From Anaeramoeba flamelloides (lineage: Eukaryota > Metamonada > Anaeramoebidae): DNA of 64,000 nucleotides. The translations under genes were made by a program, and so were the position numbers. The DNA lies in NCBI GenBank assembly GCA_027625915.1, contig JANTQA010000047.1:9858001-9922000 (forward strand), read 5' to 3'. Below, piece after piece: positions 37,813-48,194 of this stretch; position 1 is the first letter of the stretch, and each line of letters begins with the position of its first letter. Under the pieces are notes generated by a model. It was given only the letters and a program-made list of their open reading frames with translations. It was not told where the DNA came from and did no database searches.

Positions 37813-40800
37813 CATGTTATTATTATTTTTTAAGAATATGTTTTTTTTTTTTTAAACAATAAAATCATACAACTAGAAATAAAAAAACATTTTTTAAAAT
37901 TTATATTAAGCGAATTATTATAAATCAATACACCGCCCTCCCTTTTTGGAATAAATATTCTAATTTCTTTAAAAAGTACTTTGAAATATATTTTTTTATT
38001 CATTTAAGTTGTAATTTAATTTAATTTTATACTCTAAACACGTTAATACTTTTCAAAAATAAGAATATTTCATTCAAAAAAAAAAATGTAAATAACCAGT
38101 ATAAAATAAGGGAATTAAGAAAGGGCAATTGATGAAAAATTGCACAGTTAAAAAGTTTGATTAAATTTGATGTTAAAATAATTAAAAAAATAAAAAAAAC
38201 AATTCTTACATCCTCTGTTTGAACATTAATATTATTATCTATTTTTAATAATAATTTAACGATAGCCTCATGCCCATATAAACAGGAAATGCTTAATGGC
38301 GTAGCACCCTTTTAAAAGCAATAAAAATTAAAATAACAAATTAATAAATTATATTGATATATGAGATTTACAAATTGAAAATTATTATTACAGTATTGGT
38401 TCCAAGATTAAAATCAGCACCATTTTTTAATAGTACTTTAACAATTTTTTTATGTCCATTCTGGCAAGCGATATATAATGGTGTAGCTCCATTCTATTTT
38501 TGGTGTAATTCGCGGTATTGTATAAAAAATAAAAGAAGAAATAATTTATTATAATAAATAAAATAATTAAGATCAAAAATCATTCATGAAAAAAAAGTTA
38601 TTGTGTTTACCACACCTAAATTGTTTTTATAATAATAAATTTACATATCTTAATATTGGATCTAATGTGTTTTTTGAAAATCTTGTTTTAATGAAAATAA
38701 ACACCCAAAATCGATTAAAATACAGTTTAGTTCAACTATTAATTCATGGTACTAGTTAAATAAATTTCGATATTCTTTATTGATATTTGAAAAAAAATAA
38801 AAATATTTTCAACGTTTTATTATTTTTTAGTTAACTAAAATCAAATTAATTTCTCAATCAGGAAAGGGAAGAGAATAAGTTTATTTTTCTTGAGATTTTG
38901 AACAAATAATGGAAAACAATTTTTTTTTTTTTTGTAAAAATGGAAATTTCAGTTGAATATTTTCTAAAAAAATACAACTCCTTTTTTTCTGTCCCTAGTA
39001 GAATACACACCACCAAAATAAACCAATTTTACAACCAAAATTGAAATTAAACTATTCTTTCTATGTGTTGAGAAAATAAATTTTTCTTTTTTGTTCTTGC
39101 TTTATCTAAAAAAAGATAAAATCTAACAATTATCAAATATACAAGTTATAAATGGTTTTCTTTAAAGGGTATATTAGTAATTTTTGAAACTCAATTGGAA
39201 ATGAATAGTCTCAAAAAGTAAATTCCATTAATAAAAAAGAATACCAAAACCCCTGTGTTTAGTGAAAATTTAATTTTTTTCAGAAAATATTATTTTTAAA
39301 AAGGTCAATTAAAAACATGTTTTCCAGCTCCACTCTAAACTAAATTACGTTTTAATTCTCAAGAATAAATGACGTTATTGAATCTTCGAAATTCTTGAAT
39401 TTTATTTATTTAAAAAAAAATAAATAATTGATTTGGTAATTTGATTTAAATTAAATAGATACTTTTTAAAAGCTAAAAAAAGGAAAGAATTTTAGTTCGG
39501 ATTTTAGATGGGAAAAGTTTTAATATTAGATATAAGCCCCAATTCAAATTTTAAGTTACAAATTTAGTTACTTCAAAATTTTCTCATTACCCTAATAAAA
39601 AAAATTATTTATAACTGTCTTTATTGTTTTGATTTGGAAACAATCACCTTGTTATGTTACGAGTTTGGACTGGAAGAACGAGAAATATGATATTGTTCGA
39701 AGTGATATAAGATTATGTTGAGGAGTTCGAAGAACGACGATTAATATAATCTTAGCACTAGAACAATATCATATTTTGAGTCTGGAAGGAGAACCAAAAC
39801 GAGGAAACATAACTGGTGATTGTTGAACAAATGAAACAATATGAGATGCTATCTATTTTTTAACTCGGAATCTAAAACAATAAAAAAACAAACAAACGAA
39901 AACAAAGAAACAAATAAAAACAAGTAAAAACTAATTTGTTATTTTTTAAAGATGCTTGGAAGAACTTGTTCTTCAAAGGATCTTTTTCTCTCAACAGAAT
40001 CATTGTAAACATTCAAATTAAATGTTACATTGTCTCGATTGAAGATAAAATTTGGTTTAAATTCCCCAGTGACAGGTTGTTTACTATTTACTTCAGAATT
40101 TAAATCATATTTAGCCTATCAAATATAAAACCTACATATATTGTGTGTTCTTAACAGTGACTAATTTTCAGCATTCCTCCAAAATTTCTTGACTCGACAT
40201 AGTAAAAAAAAATGTTTTTTTTTTTTTTAAATTTCTTAAATGGGTAAACGTTTTTTCTCACTTTGAAAATCTTTTAGTAAATGGTCTTTTCTCTCCTTTT
40301 TTCGAAAAAAAAAGACCAAAACTTTTTTTATTTTTTAAAAATGAGATCGATTTCTTTTGAATCAAAACCAAAAACGTTGTTTGATTTTAGCTATTGTTTT
40401 TAAACAAAGAAAGGGGACTCATTAAATTTCCAACCTTTACGGGAAAGTTGATGGACTTTTTTATTTGTCGTCTATTGATCAAATAATTGAGTGACTCGAA
40501 CCAAATTATTTTTTCAATGTCGTAAATCCTTGAGCGCGGCAAAACTTATATATTTATGAGATTAAATTTTGTCAAAATTTTTTGGTCAAACACTTCTAAA
40601 ATAACTTTAAATAACATTTTTAAAGTAGAATTTATTAGTAAAATACTTTTTATTTAACCCAATTAGAATTCAAAAAAAGAAGATCAGAAAATTTCCAAAC
40701 TTTGCCTAATTACTAAAAGATTTCCCAAAATCTTTCCACAGTGACTACAATACTATCCTAAACTTTTGAGAGTTCTAATCTCTTTCTTATCAGTAGTTAT

Positions 40801-43097
40801 GAGGAATTATATAGTTAAATTTTTCCAAAGAAAATGTTTGAGTTTAAAAAAAAATACATAGCATCTATATAACATTTTTTTTAATAAAATTTCCTTTTAC
40901 ATGACGATTTTTTCAATATTTTTTTGAAAAAATATTCTTATAACGAGCTGTAAACATGTTACAAATTTTATAACGTTCTTTATTGATTTGATTTGGAAAC
41001 AATCACCTTGTTATGTTACGAGTTTGGGTTGGAAGAACGAGAAATATGATATTGTTCGAAGTGATATAAGATTATGTTGAGGAGTTCGAAGAACGACGAT
41101 TAATATCATCTTAGTACTAGAACAATATCATATTTTGAGTCTGGAAGGAGAACCAAAAAGAGGAAATATAACTGGTGATTGTTGAACAAATGAAGCAATA
41201 TGAGGTGCTATTTATTTTTTAACTCGGGATCTAACTCTACACAATAAAAAACAAAGAAACACATTTTTAACCAATTTGTTATTTTGCAATGGTACTTTGA
41301 AGAACTTACTCTTCAAAGGATCTCATTCTCTCAATGAAGTTACTGTAAACACTGAAGTTAAATTTTACATTTTCATACATCAGTGATAAAACTTGGTTTA
41401 AATTCATACAGAAACAAACCAGATTGTTCAACTTTTCAATGGGTTTCTATCTCCGCTTTTATTGTCCGCTTATTAAGAAACTTCCGAAAGTGATCAAACA
41501 TGAAACTCCTCATATATTGTGTGTTCTTAATAGTGACCGATTTTGAACATTCCTCCAAAATTTCTTGACTCGACATTGTAAAATAAAATGTTTTTTTTTT
41601 TTTTCTAAATTCTTAAATTGGTCAATATTTTTTTCACCTTTTGAAAATCTTTTATAAATGGTCTTTTCTCTCCTTTTTTCGAAGAAAAAAGAGACCAAAC
41701 GTTTTTAATTTTTTTAAAAATGAGATTGATTTCTTTGGGAGAAAAACAAAAACGTTGTCTGATTTTAGACATTGTTTTTAAACAAAAAAAGAGAATTCAT
41801 TCGATTTCCAAACAGTACAAGAAAGTTGATGGACTTTTTTCTTTGTCTTCTATTGATCAAATAATTAAGTGACTTGAACCAATTTAATTTTCCAATGTCG
41901 TAAATCCTTGAGCGCGGCAAAACCTTATATATTTATGAGATTAAAAATTGGTAAAATAATTTGGTTAAACTCTTCTAAAATAACTTTAAACAACATTTTT
42001 AAAGTGGAATTTAATAGTAAAATACTTCTTATTTTACCCAAATAGAATTCAAAAAAAGAAGATCAGAAAATTACCAAACTTTGCCTAATTACTCAAGGAT
42101 TTCCGAAAATCTTTCCACAGTGACTTCAATACTATCCTAAACTTTTTTGTGATACAATCACTTTCTTATCTGTAGTTATCAAAATTTATTTACTTAAATT
42201 TTCCCAATTAAAATGTTTGAGTTTAAAAAAAAATATATAGCACATTTATGTTATAAAAATTTTTATTATTAAAATTTTTATAACATTTTAAACGTTTATA
42301 ACACCTTTACCACACATTTATAACATGTTAGAAAAAACTTTTTTTATTAGGGTTATCAGATTAAATGATTCTTTCAAGTCCCAAATATTATTCTCAAAGT
42401 GGATGAAAAAAGCCAAGATTTTGATGAGATCTTTTAGAACTGATAAGAAAAGTTTTAAGAGATTTTATTCGCTTTTCCGGATTTATTCACTTCAAAATTC
42501 GATCATTAATCCATTAAATTATTCTTTCATTTAATTCTTAACAGTAACCACCCAATTCAAATTTTTTGACAGAATAAAATTAAATTTTTGAAAAAAGAAA
42601 CTTATTTAAGGAAATTTTATAAGAAATACTAAATTAGAACCATTCAGCAATTGAAGTGTTGAAAATTATATATAATTTATAAATACTCAAATAAAAATAA
42701 TAAATAAATAATTATAAATCTAAATAAATTATTGGTGTATCCAAATTTTCGGAATGAAAACAATAAAAAAAAGTGTATTGGTAAATTAGTTTAAATTCTA
42801 TTGGCAATTATGATCAATCAAATAATTAGATAACGTCAACTAATTTTATTCAAGTTTTTCGATTTAAAAGAACTCAACTTTAACCTAATATCAATTATTC
42901 ATGATTTTTTTTTGATTGAACGAAATAGATAGCATATGCAATTTAAAAAAAGAAAAGAAAAAGAAAGAAAGAAAAAAAATACAATTATTTGTGAATTCAC
43001 TAATGAACCTCCTTTAATTAATTCTTTAACAACATCTAAATGACCATTTTGACAAGCAAATATTAATGGTGTGATGCCCTATTGATTATTAATTAAT

Positions 43098-43178
<81 letters not shown>

Positions 43179-46100
43179 AAATTAAATTAAATAAAAAATA
43201 ATATTTTTTATGGGGAAATAAGAGTAATCACCACCCCTTAAATTATGTTAAAAAAAAATATTAAAATTAAAGTAGTATTAGTAAACTCCATTTCAAAAAT
43301 AGTGACTCACCACGATCACGAAAAAAATTTTTCAAAAAAAAATTAAATATTTGGTAATTTTTCACTTTTAGATAACTTCAATTAAAATAAACACTATTGG
43401 TTAATAAAGGATCTTTGATCAAAAAATATTTTTAAAGATATTTTACAATTTAAGTTGAAAAATTCAATTTTCCAGGTTAATATTTTTTTTTTAATTTAAT
43501 AGTAAAAAATTTGAAAATTTTTTTCTTCAGAGCTAAGAAGTCATTTTATATTTTAAAAGAATTTTAAATATGATTAATATCTTTCAAATATGGAATTAAT
43601 TATTTTGACTATTAAAGAATTATTTTTTCTTTTAAATTGGAAAAAATATTTTATTTTTGATTTTTGGTTAGGTTTTTTTTAATTTTTGAAATAAACAGAA
43701 AATTTAAGAAATTTTCGGTTTATTTCAAAAAGTAAAAAAAAACGCCATTAGCTTTTCCAAAATTTAAAAGAATAGAGCAAAAGCAATATTTTGCTCAATT
43801 CTTTTGAATTCTGGAAACAGAAACCTCAAGAAAGGCTAGACACTCTACGGACACTTTTCGTTAGGTTTTTTTTAATTTCTGAAATTAAAAAAAACATAGG
43901 CACTTGAGGGACACTTCCGTTAGGTTTTTTTTAATTTTTGAAATAAAGCGAAAATTTCAAAAAATTTCTTTTTATTTCTCAAATTAAAAAAATCTAGGCA
44001 CTCTACGGCACTCTACAGACGCTTTCAATATTTATCATCGGTTATTTTTTTCCCTTAATTGATTTTTTTTAGATGATAAGAGTGTTTGCAAAAGTATTAG
44101 TTATTATCTATTCAAAAAAAATATCCTAAAGTTGAATTTTAAGGAAAATTCATTGTAACATCCATTTAAAAAATTTTACTCCAAAATAGACCTTTTTTCT
44201 CGACTAGAGCCTTCTAAAAATCGTAGTACTACTATCAACAATAAATACAACAGCCCCGAGATTTTTCAGAACTGGAATGTTGATTATATTGTGAATAAAG
44301 TCAATTAACAATCATGAAATGATAATTAAAGTAGTAGTTTTGTCTAACTTGGAATTTTCAATTTTATTTTTTCATACTTGTTGCCTGAAATAATAAATTA
44401 AAAAAAAAAATTATCATTTAGTATTCAAGAACAACTAATAATTAAATCTGATTTGTAATTCACTTTTATATCATTTCAAATATATAAAAACCTGATATTT
44501 TGTAAATTAAAAAAAATAAAATCAAAAACTAAAAAAAAGTGAGTAAAAATTTTTGAAATGAATATTACCGATTTTTTATGACTGAACTTTCGCTGAGAAA
44601 AAAGTTAATTAGAATATTTTTTGCTAATAATTAAATTCATTTTAAAAGACCTTCTATCGTCTCAATTTTCTTAGTGATTATCGGTCTTTTCGAAGATCTT
44701 TTTTTTTTTTTTATATGATCTTTTGCAAAAAAAAAAAAAATATTTTTCAAATTGAAAAAAGAAAAAGAAAAACAACAATAAAAAGAAAAACAAAATTAAA
44801 AGAAAAGCAAAAGAAAAACAAAAATTTACAAAATTAAGAAAAAATGATCTTGATCCTAAAAATTTGAAAATATTTGTTTGATAAGAATATGGAATAAAAC
44901 CCTCAAAACAACTTCCATTAGCATTATAAAGTGAGTCAAAATTTTTGAAAAATAATTTATATTAAGAAGTAAAAAATAAGAGATTGTTAAAATCTTAATT
45001 TCAAAAAATATCTTAGTTTTTCTATTTTCCATGTCAATAAATATTTCATTTTTAATTTAATTTGTTCAACTTTTAAGAAAAAAAATCAATTAAATATTAC
45101 TTAAGATATTCTATAAACAAGGCCTTATATTTGAGAATTATTTAACTTAGGGGCCGTTTTTAATACTGTTGGTTCGGATTTCAGGTTGAAAATTCACATT
45201 ATGATTTATAATGAAGTGAAAAAAATAACGTGAAAGACATTTTTTAAAAAAAATTATTTAAAACCTTGGCAAGGACACATTCTGAAAACTTATAAATACT
45301 CTACTTTTGTTGAAATTTAGCTAAATTTTCAATTAACTTTGAAGAACTTTTCTTAATGTTAAAATCAAATTTTCATAATCAAGGTTTTATCTCAAAGTTC
45401 AATAAAAAAGTTTAATTAAATCTTTAGAAAAAAATATTGTTTCTAATTGATTTTGAAAAGATCTTTTGGAGTTTTTTCAGCTACCTGATAGTTTAATATT
45501 TTGGGAACTTGAAATAAAAATTTTATTTATCAATTTGGAAATAACATTACAACGAAATTCAAATTAAAACTAATTAAAATTTTATCACAAAGTTCAATAA
45601 AGGAGCTGAATATTAAAATCTCTAAAAATAACATTTTTAATTGATTTTATGAAAGATCTTTGGTTTTTTTTCAACTAATAATTAGAAAAATATTTTGTGA
45701 TCTGAAAAAATAATTTTCAGTTCTGAATTAGAAAATATCAGTAAATAAAAAAAAAAAAAAAATGACAAGGGGCAAAATAGATACAAAAATACTGTTAATT
45801 GAATAATAAAAGTGAAATTAAAATTTTCATTTCTTAATTAAAAAATAAGGGTATTGTTGCTTTTAAATGAAAAGATGCTTAATTTTTGAATTTCGTCTTA
45901 TTCCCACAAACCCTAGATAGTACAACACTATTCAAAACAATTATCAAAATATCGATACATTCCACAAAGAAAAATGTTTTCAAAACATGAGACAGATAAA
46001 TTTTATCGTCTTTTTGATTTTTTAGTATTGACATGACTTTTGAGAGAAAAATGTTGGACACAGAAAAATGGTTGGACAGTATTTTTAATTGGGAACATTA

Positions 46101-48194
46101 CTGAAAATGATTTTTAATTTCAATCGTTTGTGAAATAACTAAAGAAAATAACAATAATCTACTTATTAGAATAATGATTAATGTAATTCTACTTTTTCAA
46201 AACCTTTTCTCTTATAATCTAAATCAAGTTTAAAAATTATCATTTTCAGAATTAATAGTAAACTTTACTAGAACTTGGATTTTTGTTAAAATAGCATGAT
46301 CTACTTTAGTTATCATCCATTCAAATGAGTATTCTACACAAACCACAGATTAATGAACTTGTAACACCTTTAAACCTGGATTTATATAAAAGTCACCTCG
46401 TTATCAATAGGATTTGATTTTCAATTTTACTAATGTTCCCAATTAAAAATGGTTTCCAACCATTTTTCTGTGTCCAACATTTTTCTGTCAACAGTGAGTT
46501 ATATTTCTTGTCTCGCGCCTTTGAAAATAGGTTTAGGTATTGGGTATATCAAGGTTTTGAAAATTGTCTTGAGAAGTATTGCACTATCTCTAGTTTGTAG
46601 GTTTGGGTGTTTATTGTTAAATTTCAATTTAAAAAGTTTTTCATTGTACCACTCAGGAAAAAATTTTTTGCAAATCGATTTTAATTGCAAAATCGGCAGT
46701 AAAAGTGATCATTTTCAATATTTTATAACTTATTTTTTTGACCATTTTCAAGTTAAAAAAAACCAAATCCGAAAATTAGATTGATCATTAGAATCAAAAT
46801 AGAATCCAAAACATCATATAAAACCCAAAATTTAAACATGTTCAATTGTACCAAATTTGAGATTTAATTGTAAACCTTAGCAAAATTGAATTTTTTCTTT
46901 TTTCGGTTTTTTTGATTTTTCTTGTAATGTGAAATTGGCTTTAAGATTTTAACAATAGGTATTAGTCTCGTTTGAGTAATTTCAGTTTCAGATATCTTTA
47001 TTGATTAGCGAAAAATAACTTTTACAAAAAAATAATTGGAAAATTTTCCTTTTTACTGCCATTTTACAATTAAAATCGATTTGACAATTTTTTTCAGGAA
47101 TTGCAACCCCAATAAGGAAGATCCAAATTAGTGAATCAATTTTCATAATTAATTTGGTTTGTGAGTGATCTTTTTTTTTTTTTCTCTTAACTGTGCAGAA
47201 AGGTGATTTTGGGAAATTGAAATATACTGTTGAATTCTAATGTATAAACATTTAATGATTCGCTCAAAAATTCAATAAAGGAAATCTCATTTAGTGCACC
47301 CCAAATTTAGTTTTGAATTGTCTTGCCAAGATGTGTTTTTTCTTTAAATTGTGATGAAAAAGGTGATTTTGGGTAAATTTGTACTAAAAATTTTTCATTT
47401 ATTAAATGGAAAAGCAAGGCAATCTCGACATAAAATGATTTTTAAAAGAATTGTAATAAAACCCCATTGTGATTATATTCCAAAAGTATTTTGTCTAATT
47501 GAAAGGATTTGAAGTTTACCTGTAGAGTTTTCAATTTTAGATCGGCACCATTTTGGATCAGTATTTTGACCGTCTCTAAATGCCCAAACATACTTGAAAT
47601 GTGGAGTGAGCTTTCTCCTTTTAAATTTTGAAAGTTAACCTGTGCTCCGTTTTGCAATAAGAGATTTACAATTTCAACAAAACCGTTTTGGCTTGCAACA
47701 TACAACGGAAAGTCTTTAATTTAAGAGGTAGCAATTAAACAAAAAAAAAAAAAAAAAAAAAAATTGAAATTAATGGTGAAAGCATGTCATTTCGTAAATC
47801 AGAGGAAAAGCAAAATGAAAAGAGAAGTATTACGCCCCTGAGTTGTGAGAATAATATTTAAATTAATCGAATACATTTCGAGTAGCGATTTTACATAATT
47901 TTTTTTTCTTTGGAAAATGTATTTAATTAATTCGAGCTGTGGGGTTTTTATTTTATCAGAATTTAATTCTTTTTCTGTTTCGGTTTTTGTTGGTGTTTTT
48001 TCTTTTTCTCCATCTTTGTTTTCATTTCCACGATCTTTTTCTTTTTCTTTTTCTTTTTCATTTTCAATTTCACTTTCATTTTCGCTTTCGCTATTGATGA
48101 ATTCTTGAGTCTGTTGAAGCCAAGAAAATTCACCTTCAGAATCTGTGTCGCCACTATTTGAAGAATTGTGGTTTGGTTTTTCTTCAGAACTCAT
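30629..48194 (-). CDS. Ankyrin-repeat protein with C-terminal TKL-like pseudokinase, eight exons
   Basis: Exons: 48,194-47,834; 47,713-47,520; 43,078-42,983; 38,493-38,392; 38,308-38,210; 37,567-37,472; 37,379-37,278; 31,897-30,629. Together 2,319 nt, 772 residues. All introns are GT-AG, and each acceptor ends TAG or AAG. Residues 1-90 are Ser/Glu/Lys-rich and disordered. About 10 ankyrin repeats follow (121 to 435), each with the TPLxxA..NGH...V..LL pattern. Exons 3-7 each encode exactly one 32-34-residue repeat in phase 0. After a Lys/Glu coiled coil (about 435-480) comes a kinase-fold domain to the end. It keeps a beta-3 Lys534, SPEHF (APE-like), FSFGTLLYE and LRPSW, but HRD reads HFQ and DFG reads NWI, so catalysis is very unlikely. 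It probably acts as a binding scaffold. Further exons hidden in the large introns cannot be excluded, but repeat spacing is unbroken across every join. Confidence 0.85.
32323..33672. mobile_element. 1.35-kb TIR element, family T2, in the last intron of the ankyrin gene
   Basis: Inverted ends of about 45 bp: left 32,323-32,370 begins AAATATTCCCGAAAATACCC, and the right end at 33,628-33,672 is its reverse complement with two or three changes. Each end holds three CCCGAAAA-type units. The inside has a GC-richer island with repeated GGGTAT at 33,120-33,290. No open frame of transposase size, so non-autonomous. I could not define a target duplication with confidence. Confidence 0.8.
33990..35340. 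repeat. Intron block duplicated elsewhere in the same gene, copy without exon
   Basis: Aligns in order with 42,540-44,030: ACCAAATTAGAGCCATT (34,184) with ACTAAATTAGAACCATT (42,628), ACTAATTTTATT near 34,390 and 42,839, ACTCAACTTTAACATAATATCAATT (34,419) with its counterpart at 42,871, and CTTTGAATTCTGGAAA followed by a GGCACTCTACGGCACTT tract (35,288-35,335) with 43,801-43,880. The matching block at 42.5-44.0 kb contains an ankyrin exon (42,983-43,078); this one does not. Confidence 0.65.
35547..37047. repeat. 1.5-kb dispersed TIR-like repeat, family R4, copy 2
   Basis: Same orientation as 13,785-15,262. The ends are imperfect inverted repeats: TATATATCCCTTAGCACGCC at the left and GGCGCTAAGGGATATATAGA at the right. 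The symmetry continues into TATATCTATATA-type flanks, which may be part of the element or a favoured target. No open frame. Located in the intron between exons 7 and 8 of the ankyrin gene. Confidence 0.7.
37782..37811 (+). repeat. (AT)n microsatellite
   Basis: About 15 AT units in the intron between ankyrin exons 5 and 6 on the minus strand. Confidence 0.9.
39641..39822. repeat. 182-bp imperfect palindrome, unit 1
   Basis: Begins CAATCACC and ends GGTGATTG. The arms share GAAATATGATATTGTTC against GAACAATATCATATTTTG and AGATTATGTTGA against TTAATATAATCTTAG. The transcript of either strand could form a long hairpin. Confidence 0.85.
39939..40200 (-). pseudogene. Decayed small gene or gene fragment, unit 1
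   Basis: ATG at 40,200 opens [10 protein letters not shown] and soon stops. A second open stretch 40,115-39,939, preceded by an acceptor-like TTGATAG, encodes a clearly protein-like sequence ([18 protein letters not shown]..., then [20 protein letters not shown] and stop). No family recognised. The same strand as the surrounding ankyrin gene, but not compatible with its reading frame. Confidence 0.45.
41000..41181. repeat. 182-bp imperfect palindrome, unit 2
   Basis: Same length and arms as the palindrome at 39,641-39,822, with only a handful of differences, in spite of more divergence in the rest of the unit. Confidence 0.85.
41300..41576 (-). pseudogene. Decayed small gene or gene fragment, unit 2
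   Basis: ATG at 41,576 opens the same [10 protein letters not shown] and stays open for 45 codons (continuing [20 protein letters not shown]...). The downstream EFKPSFI and SFEE blocks are in different frames. Together with unit 1 it shows that the ancestral unit carried a real coding sequence. No family recognised. Confidence 0.45.
42240..42352. repeat. Small palindromic repeat, family M5, copy 1
   Basis: Contains ATGTTATAAAAATTTTTATT / AAAATTTTTATAACAT arms and ends GTTAGAAAAAACTTTTTTTATTAGGG. The related copy is at about 61,191-61,346. Confidence 0.45.
42540..44030. repeat. Intron block duplicated elsewhere in the same gene, copy with ankyrin exon 3
   Basis: Partner of 33,990-35,340. Its right part, 43,640-44,030, holds three or four copies of a GGCACTCTACGGACACTT-type motif alternating with GTTAGGTTTTTTTTAATTT (43,835-44,030). 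Confidence 0.6.
43098..43174 (+). repeat. Compound (AT)n(GT)n microsatellite next to an ankyrin exon
   Basis: (AT)n to 43,112 then about 31 GT units to 43,174. In the minus-strand transcript this is (AC)n(AT)n ending about 20 nt before the acceptor of exon 3 (at 43,079). Confidence 0.97.
44360..45000. repeat. Dispersed repeat, family R5, copy 1
   Basis: 44,360-44,650 aligns with 56,430-56,720 (CCTGAAATAATAAA, then AAACCTGATATTTTGTAAATT against AATCATTCTGATATTTTACA, then GAAATG(A/G)A(T/C)ATTAC(C/A)GATTTTTTAT). The far end, ATAAAGTGAGTCAA at 44,927, recurs at 59,276. The second copy therefore appears split by other sequence. No coding content. Confidence 0.45.
45890..46640. repeat. Long inverted repeat (foldback-type element)
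   Basis: Arms about 45,890-46,100 and 46,430-46,640 around a 329-bp centre. The inner 57 bp are almost perfect (AGAAAAATGTTGGACACAGA and AATTGGGAACATTA against their complements); the outer parts are diverged but still alignable (CACTATCTCTAGTTTGTAGG against GTACTATCTAGGGTTTGTGG). Short open frames run outward in both arms with similar peptides, a by-product of the symmetry. Lies in the intron between ankyrin exons 2 and 3. Confidence 0.75.
46658..47096. mobile_element. Small TIR element, family M4, copy 1
   Basis: About 439 bp. Left end TGCAAATCGATTTTAATTGC, right end TTTACAATTAAAATCGATTTGACAATT. The centre is the reverse complement of 60,690-61,000, for example GTGAAATTGGCTTTAAGATT against AATCTTAAAGCCAATTTCAC. 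Confidence 0.75.

Larger units (their letters stand above)
39617..42240. repeat. Tandem duplication of a 1.36-kb unit within an ankyrin-gene intron
   Basis: Two head-to-tail units, 39,617-40,975 and 40,976-about 42,240, period 1,359 bp at the palindrome. Each contains, left to right, a 182-bp imperfect palindrome, a minus-strand coding remnant starting ATGTCGAGTCAAG, and an untranslated part with CCTTGAGCGCGGCAAAAC (40,529; 41,908). The copies differ at many positions, so the duplication is not recent. Confidence 0.85.

Noticed and set aside
42325-42534. 69-codon ATG frame in an ankyrin-gene intron
   Set aside because: Begins in a palindromic repeat and has no recognisable domain; not supported as an exon.
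46449-46784. 111-codon frame with a partner at 45,879-46,061 giving similar peptides
   Set aside because: The similarity comes from the DNA inverted repeat, and the frame runs on into a separate small element.
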